Assembly: GCA_038025085.1 (NCBI GenBank)
Contig: CM076152.1
Coordinates: 26,496,001 to 26,560,000, forward strand
Reading direction: 5' to 3'
Source of the DNA: Tetragonia tetragonoides
Taxonomy: Eukaryota > Streptophyta > Magnoliopsida > Caryophyllales > Aizoaceae
Length of the DNA: 64,000 nt
Part shown: positions 34,001 to 47,000 of the stretch, piece by piece
Layout: each line of letters starts with the position of its first letter
Numbering within the stretch: the stretch's first letter is position 1
Position numbers and translations under genes: made by a program
Notes under the pieces: model-generated
What the model was told of the DNA's origin: nothing
Databases searched by the model: none
The model's input: the letters and a program-made list of their open reading frames with translations, nothing else

Positions 34001-37000
34001 TTGAATCCAACCTATAACACACTCAATGCATAGTACATGAAGACTAATAATAGAAATAACAGCTAAAGATATAGTCTTCATGTCTTGAAAGGATCCAAGC
34101 ATCTTCATGAGCCATCATGCATTAAGCAGTTCAACTTCTTGAATCCTTAAGTAAACCTGCCATCGTTGTTAGTTTACCCAAAGATAAGGACACTACGTTT
34201 GTTATCATCAAAACCAGGAACCCAACAAATTCCCCTTTTTGATGATGACAAACTAGTGTGCTTATCTGAGCTAGATACCAATCATACTAAGTCCAAACTA
34301 ACTCAAGCGCTTACCTTAACTTACCATTGCTGTGAACTTACCAGTAGAACCAGGGTAAGTAAGTAGGAACAAGGTTCACAACTTCATTCAAAACCAAACC
34401 TGCACTTTTGTTAGCTTACATGTGATAAGTCCAATAGTTTGTCAATCCATTAAAACCGGAACTCAACAGGGGTGTTAAGTGGGAAGTCTCACATTGGTGA
34501 GGAAAGAGATCGAGACTTTCTTTCTTTATGAATGTGGTACTTCCCACTTAACACTTATGGGCTATAGGTAGTCAGGCATTTAGGAGGTAAGGAGGTATAG
34601 TATTAGTACGGTCTAGCATAATTGGTATAATATGTAATCAGATTTCTTTGGGAGGATATCTTGTCCTCATTCATGTAGTCTTTGACACTACATTAATATA
34701 CTTTCTCTTTATCTGAAAACAAAGCATTTCTTTATCGACATAGGGCTATGTCAAGGTTCGTCGTTGAGCTCTTTTCTGTTTGCCACAATTAGTGATTAAT
34801 TCACCCCAAGACTATTTAAGGGAATGCGCCCATGGTGTATGATGTTTCTTGAGGACATTGTTTTTGTAGAGAAACAAGAAAAGGGGTTAATAACAAGTTA
34901 GAATTCTGGAGGGATACACTCTGAAGGGCTTAAGATTGAGCAGGATAGAGATTGAGCAGCTAATATATCTAAAATGATGTTTCATAGGGAGTATGGTTGG
35001 GTACGGTTGTCTCTGTTGTGAACATTAAGCTTGGCACTGAAGTTATATTGATATTTTTATTTTTTATTGATGATCGTATAGTTCACCATATGAAAGTGGG
35101 GTGGTTAAATGAAATTTTATGTGACACAAAAGATACCACTCAAAGAAGGGTAAATTCTATCGTAAAATTATAAGGCGTTTCATGTAGTAGTGGAGAAAGT
35201 ATAGGAGTATTAAGCAAGTTTATGAAGTTCATAAGCTGATAACCGGATGGTGGCAGAGATGAAGATACTACGTTGGATGTGTAACCTTATAAGAGATATA
35301 GGAATGACACAGCAAGAGAAAGGTGGGGTTTGACGACCTTGGTTTTAAAAAGCGCGAGGCGCAAGGGGGTCGAAGCGACGAGGCGAGAAGCGCGAAGCGA
35401 AAGCTCACGCCTCACGTATGCGAGGCGCACTTTTTTCCCCAAAATGCTTCTAAATTGATTATAAATCATATTTCCCATACAAGACACATAAGAACTATAC
35501 TTATAATGCAAACACACCAACATAAAGCATACCATACCACAAATAGTCTCATAGTTTGCGATTTCATATCGCTAAAAAACCAAGTAGCACAATAAACAAC
35601 ATAACTCCATAAAGTTCCAACTAAAAATAAAAGCAAAATGAAAGAAAACATAAGCATAGGTCATAAGGTCTCTAATCTCTCTAAAGCTCCACTAAATATC
35701 CTCCTCCTTGTCTGAATCAAGATCAATACCGAGCACTACATCTTGAACCCCCTCATAGTCTTCATCTCCGATCTCCTCTTCCTCCTCATCTTCATCAACC
35801 AGCAAAACCCTACGAGATTGTGTAGACCTAGGAGTGGGAGTGGGAGTGGGAGTGGGAGTGGGAGTGGGAGTGGGAGTTGGAGTGGTATTAGCAGGACCCT
35901 TTCCTTTATCAACTCTTGATGAACCTGCTTCACCCCTCAATCTTGATGCTCTAGTGGCATAAGTAGGCTCATTTGCCCCAAAACCTCTACTAACATCCCT
36001 CCATGTTAAATCCTCACCCTCAAAGACAAAATCATTATCATTTAACACATCATCATCCTCATCCATCCTTCCTATCAACCACTCATTGCTTTCATCAATT
36101 TCTTGCAAGGGGATAGGATCAACAATCTTTTTGGATCGACGGTTCAAAGCACGATTGAATTTGACAAACACTAAGTCATTCAAGAGCCAATCTGTTCCTC
36201 CTCTTGGTATGAAGCTGTTGTTACAAATAAAAGTATTATTTTCAGCAAAATAATGTGAGTTAATAACAAAGAATATTAGGATAGTTTGCTTGACAACTTA
36301 CTTGCTGGAATACTGCCCAGTTCCTCTCACAACCAGTGGCACTACAAGTGAGACTAAGAACACGGACAACAAACTTTTGCAAGCTCGGAGCCAATCCTCC
36401 ATATGCCAGCCACCAATCAGCTATTAAAATTATTAATAAATTAAAATTTAAAATAATCACTAAGTGTTTTCAAGTTTGTAAGTCGTAAAAAATAGTAGAG
36501 ATGATGTCAGAATATTTTACCAGGAGCTTTAACTTTCCTTTGTCTTATGGCCATGGGATTACCAAAAAGACCAACTTCATCTCTGTAACGATCCAACTCG
36601 GCTAATATCTTGTCTTGAGTTTCTTGACTTGGTACCAACCTTTGAATGCAATTATACAAGCCTGGCATGACTTCTTCACAAGATGTACCTTCGGGGTTAT
36701 CATAATATAATTCCGGATTCAAGGAGAACCCCGCCGCATGCAAAGGCTTATGAAGTTGGCATTCCCACCTTTTATCAATAAACTCAAAAGCTTCCTTATA
36801 GTGAATATCCTTGTTTGCAAAGCTAGTTGCAATAGCCTCTTTAGCCCTATCCATGGACTCATAAATGTACCCCATGGCAGGCTTCTTCTTCCCATCAACG
36901 ATTCTAAGAACCTTAACAAGAGGACCCGTCAACTTAAGAGAATAAACAACATTCCTCCAAAAGGTGTCTTGTAGAATAATGGATGCTACCTTCTTTCCTG

Positions 37001-38007
37001 GCGCTTCCTTTGCCCACTTACTAGCAGCCCACTCATCAAAAGTGACCATTTCTCTCAAGTTGTTTTGTTGCTTGTGTATTTGTGAAAGAGTAATGAAAGA
37101 AGTTGCAAATCTAGTGATTGCCGGCCTATGCAAATTCCTTTGATTTGTGAACCTCCTCATCATGTTTACAAGAGGGACACGGCTATATAGATAGCCATGC
37201 ATGAACATAGCCTTCTTCAAAGCACTATGCAGTTTTGGAATCTTTCCAATGTCCTCTAACATAAGATCCACACAGTGTGCAACACATGGAGTCCAATATA
37301 AATGTGGTCTCTCGATTTCCAAGTATTTGCCTATAAATATTTGAAAAGAAAATTAAGTACTCCCTCCGGCCCAGATTCTTCCTTACACTTCCCTTTTTAA
37401 GATGTCCACCAATCTTCCTTACGTTACCTATTTTAGCAATTTTTAAGTGACTAAAAGTCTACAATAGCCTTGCATTTTTATGTGAGAAAACCCCACTCTC
37501 TCTCTCCTCAGATCCTTCACCCATGACCCACCCACCAGCCCCCACCCTTTTCTCACCCACCAGCCCAACCTGGCCACCCACCAGCCCCACCTGGCACTCA
37601 CCAGCCCCCACCCACACCACAAAAAGCCACCCACCAGCCCTCACCCCACCGCAAACCCCACCAGCCCCCTACCACAACCCGAAAGCCCACCCAACCCACG
37701 AAACCACCCCCAAAATTTCACCCACTCCCAACCCCGAAAACCCCCGCCCACCCCCATCCCGTGAAAGCCAACCACCCCGAAACCCACGAAATCCCTCCAC
37801 CCAGAAACCCACCCCAACCCACGAAACCCCATCCCACCCCCAACCACCACAAAAATCGATGAGAGCCACCGAACCAAATCAAACAAAAATCAATGAGATA
37901 GAATGAGAGCCACCAAATCGGAAATCACCGAAGAGATGAAAAAAGGAGAGATAGAAAGAGGAGCAAGAGAGAGGGAGGTGTTTGAGGTGGTGGTGAAGGT
38001 GAAGATG

Positions 38008-38044
<37 letters not shown>

Positions 38045-41000
38045 AGTTGGTGGGTTTACAGGAGAGAGAGGGGGAGAAGGACCAAAGGGTAAGGATAAGG
38101 GCATATTGGGAAGGTTTGTACAAAAAATTAGTTTTTGGTAACCGGTCCATTTCATTATGTAAGGAAGAACCCGGGACGGAGGGAATAGTATTCAAAATAT
38201 GGCAAATAAGTACAAAAATGTGATTTAAAAACAATCAAGATTAGTATTCATACCCGCTTTCACATAGTTTGATGCATTATCCGTCACCACTTGGACCACA
38301 TTCTCCTCTCCAACTTCCTCCACCATGTCATCAAGCACTTTAAACAATAGATTAGCATCTTTGATAACTTCGGAGACATCCATGGACTTTATAAAGACGG
38401 AACCCTTAGGAGAGTTCACAAGAAAGTTGACAATATCCTTATTAACAACGGAGTCACGCCATCCATCGGAGAATATAGAACAACCTTTTTGTGCCCATTC
38501 TTTCTTGTAGTCCTTCAAAGTCAATTGGATTTCATTCACTTCTTTATTAAGAAAAGGAACTCTTATCTCATGCATGCTAGGTGGTTGCATTCCGGGCGCA
38601 AATTGTCCAACCGCCTCAATTGCAATTGCAAAGCTTGGATAAGTAGCCGCATTGAAAACAATTCCGGCATCATAGAACCACCTAGCTAATTCTCTACAAG
38701 CATTGCTCCTTAACTCCTTGCGACACAATTCATTTATTGTTTGTTGCCTCCCACTAGCTCCTCCTTTTCTACCTTTTATTGCATCTTCCGGATTAGGAGT
38801 GAAAAACATGTCAATAGGACCCTTTTGCCTAGGCCTTTTGGGAATTGACCACTTGCTACTTCCCCCACTTCCACATGCATTCTTAGAACCCAATCCAATA
38901 CATTCTTCCTCACCACCATCATCTCCATCATCATATTGTGGGAACATATTACTTGCCTCCTTATCCATTTGCTTCTTAACCATAAAATTTTTCATTTCTT
39001 CCCTAACATGTTCCGGACAATTTGGACATTTACGCACATTCCTAAAGCCTCCAATTAAATGTTGTTTCAAGCGATATGTTCCTCCACAAGTTTGCATGTC
39101 ACAAAAATTGCATTTAAACTTGGTCCTGTTTAAAGGGTCTTGTTTTCCATATTTTCTAGATGGGTCGGTTGATCCCGTAGAGCCCGAAGTATTAGAAGAT
39201 CCATGAAACAAGCTGAAGATATAAAAAACAAGAGTTAAAATGGTGATTAAAGCTACTGTTAAGGACTCAAAAGAGTTTTTTTTTTTAAAACAAAGCTACT
39301 GTTAAGCTAATGTCAACAGAGGGTTGAAAACACAGTAAAGGCCAGGGGCCCAAGAGAGAAAGTGAGAGAGTAGAGAAAAACAAAGAGAGAAAGAAGGATA
39401 AAATAAGTGAAAAAGAAAAAAAATAACGAACAAATCAGAAAACGAAAACAAAGAGAAAGAGAGAGAAAACGAAGAGAAACAGAGAAGAACGCAGAGAGAG
39501 AGAGAAGGACGAAGAGTCAAGGAAGAAGATGTGTACCGGAGGAGTCGCCGGACTGAATCGAGTTGCCCGGAGGAGTCGCCGGCCTGAGTAGAGGTCTCTG
39601 GCAGTGTTCTTCAACCAATTTCGAAATCTAGGGTTTCATCTCCTCTTTTCTCTCTCTTCGATTTCTCTTCTGGTTTTGTTCTGAGGTATTTTCTTCGTGT
39701 TTTTTAGATCCCTTGGGTAGCAAAGCAAGTCACGTGCCCTTTTTTTTCTTTTTATTAAACACGCATGCTGTTGGGCAGCATTATGTGCGCCTCGCGTCAG
39801 GAAGCGGCCAAATCTGGCTGAGGCGCGCTTCTTCATGAGGCGGCCAAAAAGCGCGCTTTTTGGTCGCCTCTTGTAAAACGCGGCGCTTTGGCTTCCTGAA
39901 GCGATTTCCTACGCGCCTGAGGTCGCCTCGCGCTTTTTAAAACCAAGTTGACGACTTTGAGAGATGGGAGAGACGATGCTCAGTTTTTTTGGACATGTTA
40001 GGAGGAGATATTCCGAACCCCAGTTAGTACATGTAAGAAGATTAAACTAAGGGACTCGTGCAAGAGAAGAAGAGGGAGACTAAAGAAGGGTTGGGGAAGG
40101 TGATCAGGGAGGATATGATCCAACTGAACAAGGACGTGATGCTTAATAGGAAACTTTAGCGTAGTAGGATACGTGTAGAGGATCTTAATTAGTGGGGACT
40201 GTTTTTTTATCAAATTTCCCAGGACCCTATGCCTATGAAATTTTCATGTTTGCATTTGTTTTCAGACTCCTTTTTATGGTTGTACGTGTACCCCCATTTC
40301 ATCTTCATGCTTCTATCTGTTAAGTCATTGCTGTTTAATCATTTATTTAATTATCTATTTATTGACGTATATATATACTTACTTGGTTTTCTTTTAAGTG
40401 TTTTCAAAACTTTTATATTTTTTTGTTGTCTATTGGGAAATGAGATTTGAGAACAGTCTCTCTAGTCTCTACTACCTAGGAGTTAGGCTGTTTACATCTG
40501 GACCTCCCCAGACCCCGCCTATGACAGAATTCTTCCTAGCATGTTGTTATATCGTGTACCCGCTGACGAGAATCATTTGGATTCTTGTATATGTATGTAG
40601 TTGGGAGGTAAAGGAGCTAACCTTGCAGAGATGGCCAGCATAGGTTTATCCGTCCCACCTGGGTTGACCATTTCTACAGAAGCATGCCAAGAGTACCAGG
40701 AGAATGGCAAAAAGCTCCCTGATGGCTTGTGGCAGGAGATATTGGATGGGTTGAGAGTCATAGAGAAGGACATGGGGTCTCACCTGGGAGACCCTTCTAC
40801 GCCTCTTCTACTTTCAGTTCGCTCTGGTGCTGCGGTAAGAGACTACTACTATTTGTTGGTAGCATTTTCAGTGAAGTTATTCAACAGTGTTTGGGTTTGG
40901 GTTCACAGTTAAAGCGTTCTTTTTGTCACTCTTTCTAATTTCTCCCTAACAAAAAAGTGGTGGATTTATCTACAGATATCCATGCCAGGGATGATGGACA

Positions 41001-44000
41001 CTGTCCTCAATCTTGGACTTAATGACGATGTGGTTGCAGGCCTAGCAGCAAAAAGTGGGGAACGCTTTGCGTATGATTCGTACAGACGTTTCCTGGACAT
41101 GTTTGGTAATGTAGTAAGTACTTATTGTTTTGCAGATTATCATGTCAGGCCCCTTTACTCTCTATACTTACCCTTCTCTAGAATTTTTCTTTTAGCAGCT
41201 AAAGGCCTGCTGAATATTAGTATGACTCACTATGTTAGGCTTTATGGTGTTTGGTGCATGCTAAATCTCTTTTTCAGTTGTCTCAAACTTGCTCATGGCT
41301 GAGTAAGTAGAGAACAAAGTGTCAGTGACTTCTCAAGCTGATCTTTGTGTTCTCTTGCTGAAGGTCATGGGCATTCCTCACTCATCATTCGAGGAGAAGT
41401 TAGAAAAGTTAAAGCAGCTGAAAGGTGTTAAACTTGATACAGAGCTAACTGCATTTGATCTAAAAGAGCTTGTAGAACAGTACAAGAATGTTTATCTTGA
41501 AGTAAAAAGAGAAAAATTTCCTGCTGGTAATGTATAACTTCTTCACTCTTATCTTCCTGTTCCATAGAAAGTGGCTAGTTTTCTGCCAACAAACTTGCAA
41601 TCTTCGTTAGAATTCCACGTTAGTAATAGATGAATGCCCTTTCTCATGTTTCCTTTTGTCAATATCCAGATCCAGAAAGACAGCTTCAGCTAGCTGTTCA
41701 AGCAGTATTTGATTCTTGGGATAGTCCAAGAGCTGTCAAGTATCGGCACATTAACCAGATAACAGGGCTGAAAGGGACTGCAGTTAATATCCAGTGTATG
41801 GTGTTTGGTAACATGGGAAATACTTCAGGGACAGGTGTTCTTTTCACTCGAAACCCGAGCACTGGTGAAAAGAAGCTCTATGGGGAGTTTCTGGTTAATG
41901 CTCAGGTATATCTATGAACTAGGATGAGTTTTTTCTCACGAGACGCTTGTTTTTGTCATTGCTTTGTGTGACCTTACAGAGCTTGGGTTGGATAGCGCAG
42001 TGGATCATCCCCCACTCGTACCCAGCAATGACCTGGGATCGAGTCTCATTACCCTCAAAGAGGGTGGCTTCCTTTAAATTTTGAAAAAATAAATAAATTA
42101 TGTATGACCTTACATTTCTTTTGTTTTCTTTTTATTTGGTAAAAGGTGATTTTATTACCAAAGCTCGTTTATGTACAAGTAAAAAAGGGGGCATTCCCCT
42201 TATCTATCCTAAGGTAGATGCATACCTTCTAGGAAGGGCCTCATCACACCCTAGTATAGAACAACTTAACGCCTATACATCTTTTTTAACTACCAAAATT
42301 GAAGTAACTAAACAACAACAAACTAGCCTGCTATGCATACTAATTTGACAAAACTAACAGCTAGCATCAGAGCCTGTCAAGTGAAGACAACATCTATAAA
42401 CCTTCTGTCTTCAGTAGCAATCTTCTTGGGAATCAAGCTGTTAATACGACTTTTCATTTCCTGCTTCACATGCTTGACTATACTCTGTGGAGTCTGAACC
42501 TTTTTCTCCCAAAAAGAAGTATTTTTCACCTGCCAAATATGGTATATAACAGAAGAGAAAATTTCTGCAATAATCAACTTTCTGTATTTCGAACCTTTGT
42601 ATCTTCTTAAAACCCATCTCCACAAAACTTTTCTCTTGAATTAATCTTTAGCCATGCACAAAAGTTCCTGCATACAAGCCTTGCTACAGGGGCATTTAAA
42701 AAAAAAGGTGAGAAGGGGACTCAGTTTCAATACCACACAGAACACAAACATCATCATCGCAGACCCCATGGCAAAATGTCCGTCTTTGGTTTTTAAACGA
42801 TTCAACACATTCAGCCAACATACCATTCTGTGCTTTGGAACAGAAAGTCTATTCCACACCCAACCATGCCATCCCACTTGGTAACACTCGCCATCAACCA
42901 CTTGTATCAAAAAGAAATAGAATAGCCTTTTTGAGGGGAAGCACACCAATTGTTGCCAGAGTAACTACCTAGCAGCTTATCCTTAACTTCACGGAGTTTC
43001 CTCCAAGACCAGCTAGCTTCATATGGGGGAGAATGGCTTTTCCAGTTCTCAACGTCATATAAATGATGAATCCATTTTATCCAGAGGTTGTTAGCTTTGC
43101 AGGCAATTTGCCAAACATAGTTGCCCAGTGTAGCAATATTTCAAAGGTTGATATTCTTTATACCCAAACCACCAGCTTTCTTAGGGTTGCAGACGAGATC
43201 CCAGGCCACAAGAGCATTAGTGTGAGTACTAGGCTTACCTATCCATAAGAAATTCCTGCAAAGGGCAATTAGCTTATGGATCACACTTTGTTGCAACACA
43301 AAAATAGAGGCCCAATAAGTATGAACACTCATCAGAACAGAGTTGACAAGCACGCATCTTCCAGCATAAGACAAGTGCCTCGAGCCCCATCTCTTTATTT
43401 TCACAATCATCTTGTCAACCAAAATATCACAGTCTGTCACACATAATCTTTTAGAGGAAATAGGGACAGCCAGATACTTAAAAGGGAGAGCCCCCACAGA
43501 GAATCCAGACATTTCTTGAATAACACAGCAGGTTTCATGAGGAACATTACCAAAATAAATTGCAGATTTTGAAGCATTGCAGATAAGCCAGACGATGCAG
43601 AGAAAGCTGAACCTCTCAGAAGTAAAATCATAGAGTTTGAATCTCCCTTGCAGAACATAAGGAGGTCATCCGTGAAACAAAGATGGTTCAATTCGAGGTC
43701 AAGACACCCGGGATGAAAGGAGAAATGAGGTCTTTCACCAACATCTTTAAGAATCCTGGAAATATATTCCATGCAGATTACAAAAAGAAGGAGAGAGAGG
43801 GGATCGTCTCAAGCCCTTCCCTCCTGGGAAATAATCATGTAGAGTACCATTGAGAAAGAGGGAGAATTTGGCAGTAGTAACACAAACCATAACCCAATCG
43901 ATAAATTGAGCAGGAAAGTTAAGACCGGACATCATATATCATGCAGAAAACCCCATGAAACAGAGTCATAGGCTTTTTTGAGATCAATTTTCATCATGCA

Positions 44001-47000
44001 TCTAGGAGTAATGTTCTTCCTAGTATAATGTTTGACCAAATCTTGACAAACCATTAAATTACATTTCTTTTGTTTTCATGTGTTATAAACTATGCAAAAA
44101 CAGGGAGAGGATGTAGTTGCTGGCATTAGAACACCAGAAGACTTGGACACTATGAAGAGCTGCATGCCTGAAGCTTACAAAGAGCTTGTCGAGAACTGTG
44201 AAATTCTCGAACGACATTACAAGGATATGATGGTAATCATTAGTTGCTGTCACGATAGGTGTAGAAATTTTACTATTCCTTGGATTGCTACATCAACGCT
44301 GAAAGTAACATGGAAGAATCTTCTGTCGTGTCTTAGTATATCATACAATGATAACATGCTTGGTCCATTCATGTTTAACACAGGATATTGAATTCACTGT
44401 TCAAGAAAATAGGCTGTGGATGTTGCAATGCCGATCTGGTAAGCGAACTGGTAAAGGTGCTGTAAAGATAGCTGTAGATTTGGTGAAAGAAGGAATAGTT
44501 GACACTCGCACTGCTATCAAGATGGTGGAACCACAGCATCTTGACCAACTTCTTCATCCACAGGTACATAATGAAAAACTTGACATCTGGCTGTAATAGT
44601 AAGTTATCATCCTGTTTTTAAATTATGTTCATTCCGGATTTTAGGAGAACTTCAAATCAGCTTGGTCTTAGAAGAACCCTATTCTCTTATAAACCGAAGC
44701 TTCCATTAACCCTATATCTTATTAATTCTATTATATAATCATATTCTCTGGTTCATGTTTCAATATGTGTAATGAATGCAATAACTCATCAGTAAATTAC
44801 TTTTATGTCTTAATAACGGGACCATGTTCAAAGTCTACACTCTACACGATCTTAAATAAGCTCTCACACTTCCATAAAGCAGTCATAATATTGTGGAATT
44901 CAGCTCATCCACGTCATTATTTGTTGGTGCAAATCTCTCCATTTCATTAAGAGAGCAAGAGCATTGTGTGTATTGTTACAAGCTGTTGTTAGATTTTGTC
45001 GATCAAGTTATTCAAATCATTTGCATCATTTTTTCCTACGATTTTGGAGTTATCTTATACAGTTTGGTTCAGCATTTCTTATGATTGACATTCCTGGAAC
45101 ATAACCTTCGATGACTTACTGTTGTATCTTGTTTGCTGCATACAAATGCTGCTTGTTTTGAAGCTCAGATAAGTAATTGCATATTATTTTGTAAGTGCCT
45201 TCACTTGAATTAGATCAAAAACTGATGCTCTATGCATCACAACGCTCAAGCCCAAGGGAATGAATTTATGAACCATGGGCTCAAGGGCATTTGAACTTCT
45301 TATTCTAGAAATAGATGTTAAATATTTTGATTTTCAAATTTCTATTTTATTTTGATTTTATTCTAGATTTAGTTTAGGAAAATTCTAAAGTTCTATGAGC
45401 TTGTAAGTTGTAACTTGTCAATATGACTGTTGTATTTTAACTCTACAGCTGTATGTTAAGAATATATGATGACTATATGTCTAATTCCCCTCTTTGCTTC
45501 AAAGTAACCATTTCTAGTACCATTTAGATTGATACTAAAGCTTGCAGACTGCACACAGGAGATCAACCATTCACTAAATTTTTGGGGAAAGCCATAACCT
45601 TGCAACATTTCTTCAATAAAGACCCAATGGGATCATGTCATAAGCTTTCCAAAAATCAATCTTCATTAAGCACCTAGGAGATACATGTTTCCTTCTATAG
45701 TGCTTTATGAGGTCTTCACAAATCATAATATTGTGTACAATTGATGTGTTAGCCACAAAGGCCCCTTGATTCATAGACACCAGATCTGGGAAGTTTTTTT
45801 TGCAAGGCTACAACAGAAATTTTTTAAAATACACTTGTAAACAGTGTTGCAGCATGCTATAGGCATGAACTCAGATGGAAGTTCCGGATTTGGAACCTTG
45901 GGGACAAGGCATAGGGGTAGTTGCCTTCATCTGTGTAAGCATTTTTGAGGATGAGAAAAAATCAAGCACAGCATCTGTTGTTATTATTATTATTATTAAT
46001 ATCAATATGATTATTATTATTATTGCATCAGTGTTGTTGTTGCTGTTTTTTTCTTTTCTGGATACCATTAAAACTTATACCACTTCATTCATTCTTAATA
46101 TGTTTCTGTTGATGGTACTTTATTATTCTGGATAAGGCTCATGGACATCTAATTTTCAAACCCAATCCGGGGCCATCTTGCTTTTTGTTAGCCATTTTCT
46201 ACTTCTTATATCTAGCTGTTTGTTTAACTGATTTAACATTAATCAAGTCTTTAATATCACATTTGAGAAACTCCACGATTCAAAGACACAGTCACACAGT
46301 ATATGTTTGACCAGTATGACTATGACCACTCCAGAAGCTAAATATTTAACACACTGTAGTGCTCCATCAGTTTTTATGAACAAAGCTTTTCTTCACATAG
46401 TAAATTCTCAAATTATATACCCAATCCACCAGGCTAACTAGCCGGTTTTAGCAATGGTACATGGAAATACTGTCATCTTCTTTATTCATGTGCTAAAGTC
46501 CTGTCATAGGCAAAACATATTTTTCATCTTATTGTGTAAACATATTGCTGATGATCATCCATTGTTGCATTAGTTTGAAGGCCCATCTGCCTATAGAGAC
46601 AGGGTTATTGCCACTGGCCTGCCGGCATCTCCTGGAGCTGCTGTTGGGCAGATTATATTTAGTGCTGATCATGCTGAAGCATGGCATGCACAAGGAAAGA
46701 GTGTCATCCTGGTAGGCTATGGTTGTGCTTTTGTTGCTCTTGCATTGGTTCATTATATTACTGACGTGCGTAGTTATGCTTCCATGTATCAATATTTCAT
46801 GAAAAATCTCACCTATGTGCCCCCTTATGAAATGTAGAACCTTGTTCTTGCACATGCATTGATATGTGGAACCCTGTTTCTTAAATTTTTCTTTCAGATG
46901 CTACCTTCTTAACACAATTCAGGTACGATTTGAATAAGTTTTTTTTTTCTTCTACACTAGTTATGAAAAGAGATCTTTCACCCCATAGAAATTCAACAAG

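Larger units (their letters stand above)
32345..34722 (+). mobile_element. 5'-truncated LINE tail, split by an LTR element
   Basis: 32345-32477 reads [25 protein letters not shown], matching the end of the LINE at 48890-48990 in this window. The match resumes at 34554 (CTTATGGGCTA) and ends in the same 3' tail (TTGTCCTC... CTTTCTCTTTATCT). The relative at 48970-48997 serves as the uninterrupted version of the insertion point. Confidence 0.75.
35692..39211 (-). pseudogene. hAT transposase, about four exons, late frameshift
   Basis: Exon A (about 39211-38254) has a BED-type zinc finger (KCNFC..KQH) and the first catalytic part ([20 protein letters not shown]), ending at a GTATGA donor. Exon B (about 37330-36522) continues [19 protein letters not shown] and the helical insertion. 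Exon C (36423-36303 approximately) holds [34 protein letters not shown], the hAT dimerisation core. Exon D (to 35692) has NDLVFVKFN, an acidic region and a (TP)n tract, but enters after a frame change near 36185. The transposase would cut at the inverted ends in the nucleus. Only this late lesion is seen, so decay is mild. Confidence 0.85.
35338..39947 (-). mobile_element. hAT DNA transposon, 4.6 kb, nearly complete
   Basis: A perfect 24-bp terminal inverted repeat beginning CTTGGTTTTAAAAAGCGCGA bounds the element, with TTGACGAC on both sides. Both subterminal regions (35355-35430 and 39785-39935) are dense in GCG/GAGGCG/GAAGCG motifs, likely transposase-binding repeats. It encodes a spliced BED-finger transposase on the minus strand. 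A Stowaway-like MITE sits in its first intron. It lies within a LINE in PPDK intron 2. Confidence 0.93.
34820..40552 (+). mobile_element. RTE-type LINE remnant, split by a hAT transposon
   Basis: 34830-35337 carries decayed reverse-transcriptase segments ([16 protein letters not shown], then [11 protein letters not shown]). The part before 35337 and after 39956 joins as the C-terminal region (MKILRWM...; LRWFGHV-like and IRVED-like segments). It ends with GGACCTCCCCAGACCCCGCC, the typical RTE 3' end in plants, at about 40530-40552. The whole lies in PPDK intron 2, about 50 bases before exon 3. Confidence 0.7.

Noticed and set aside
35287..35657. Membrane-like short ORFs near the hAT left end
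   Set aside because: They span the inverted repeat and A/T-rich non-coding sequence; no family match recognised.
37523..37906. Pro/Thr-rich ORF like a cell-wall protein
   Set aside because: It lies inside a Stowaway-like MITE and reflects C-rich repeats; no signal peptide or proper extensin motif.
41979..42100. A tRNA gene
   Set aside because: Boxes A and B are present but no complete cloverleaf; target duplications and an A-rich tail show a SINE.
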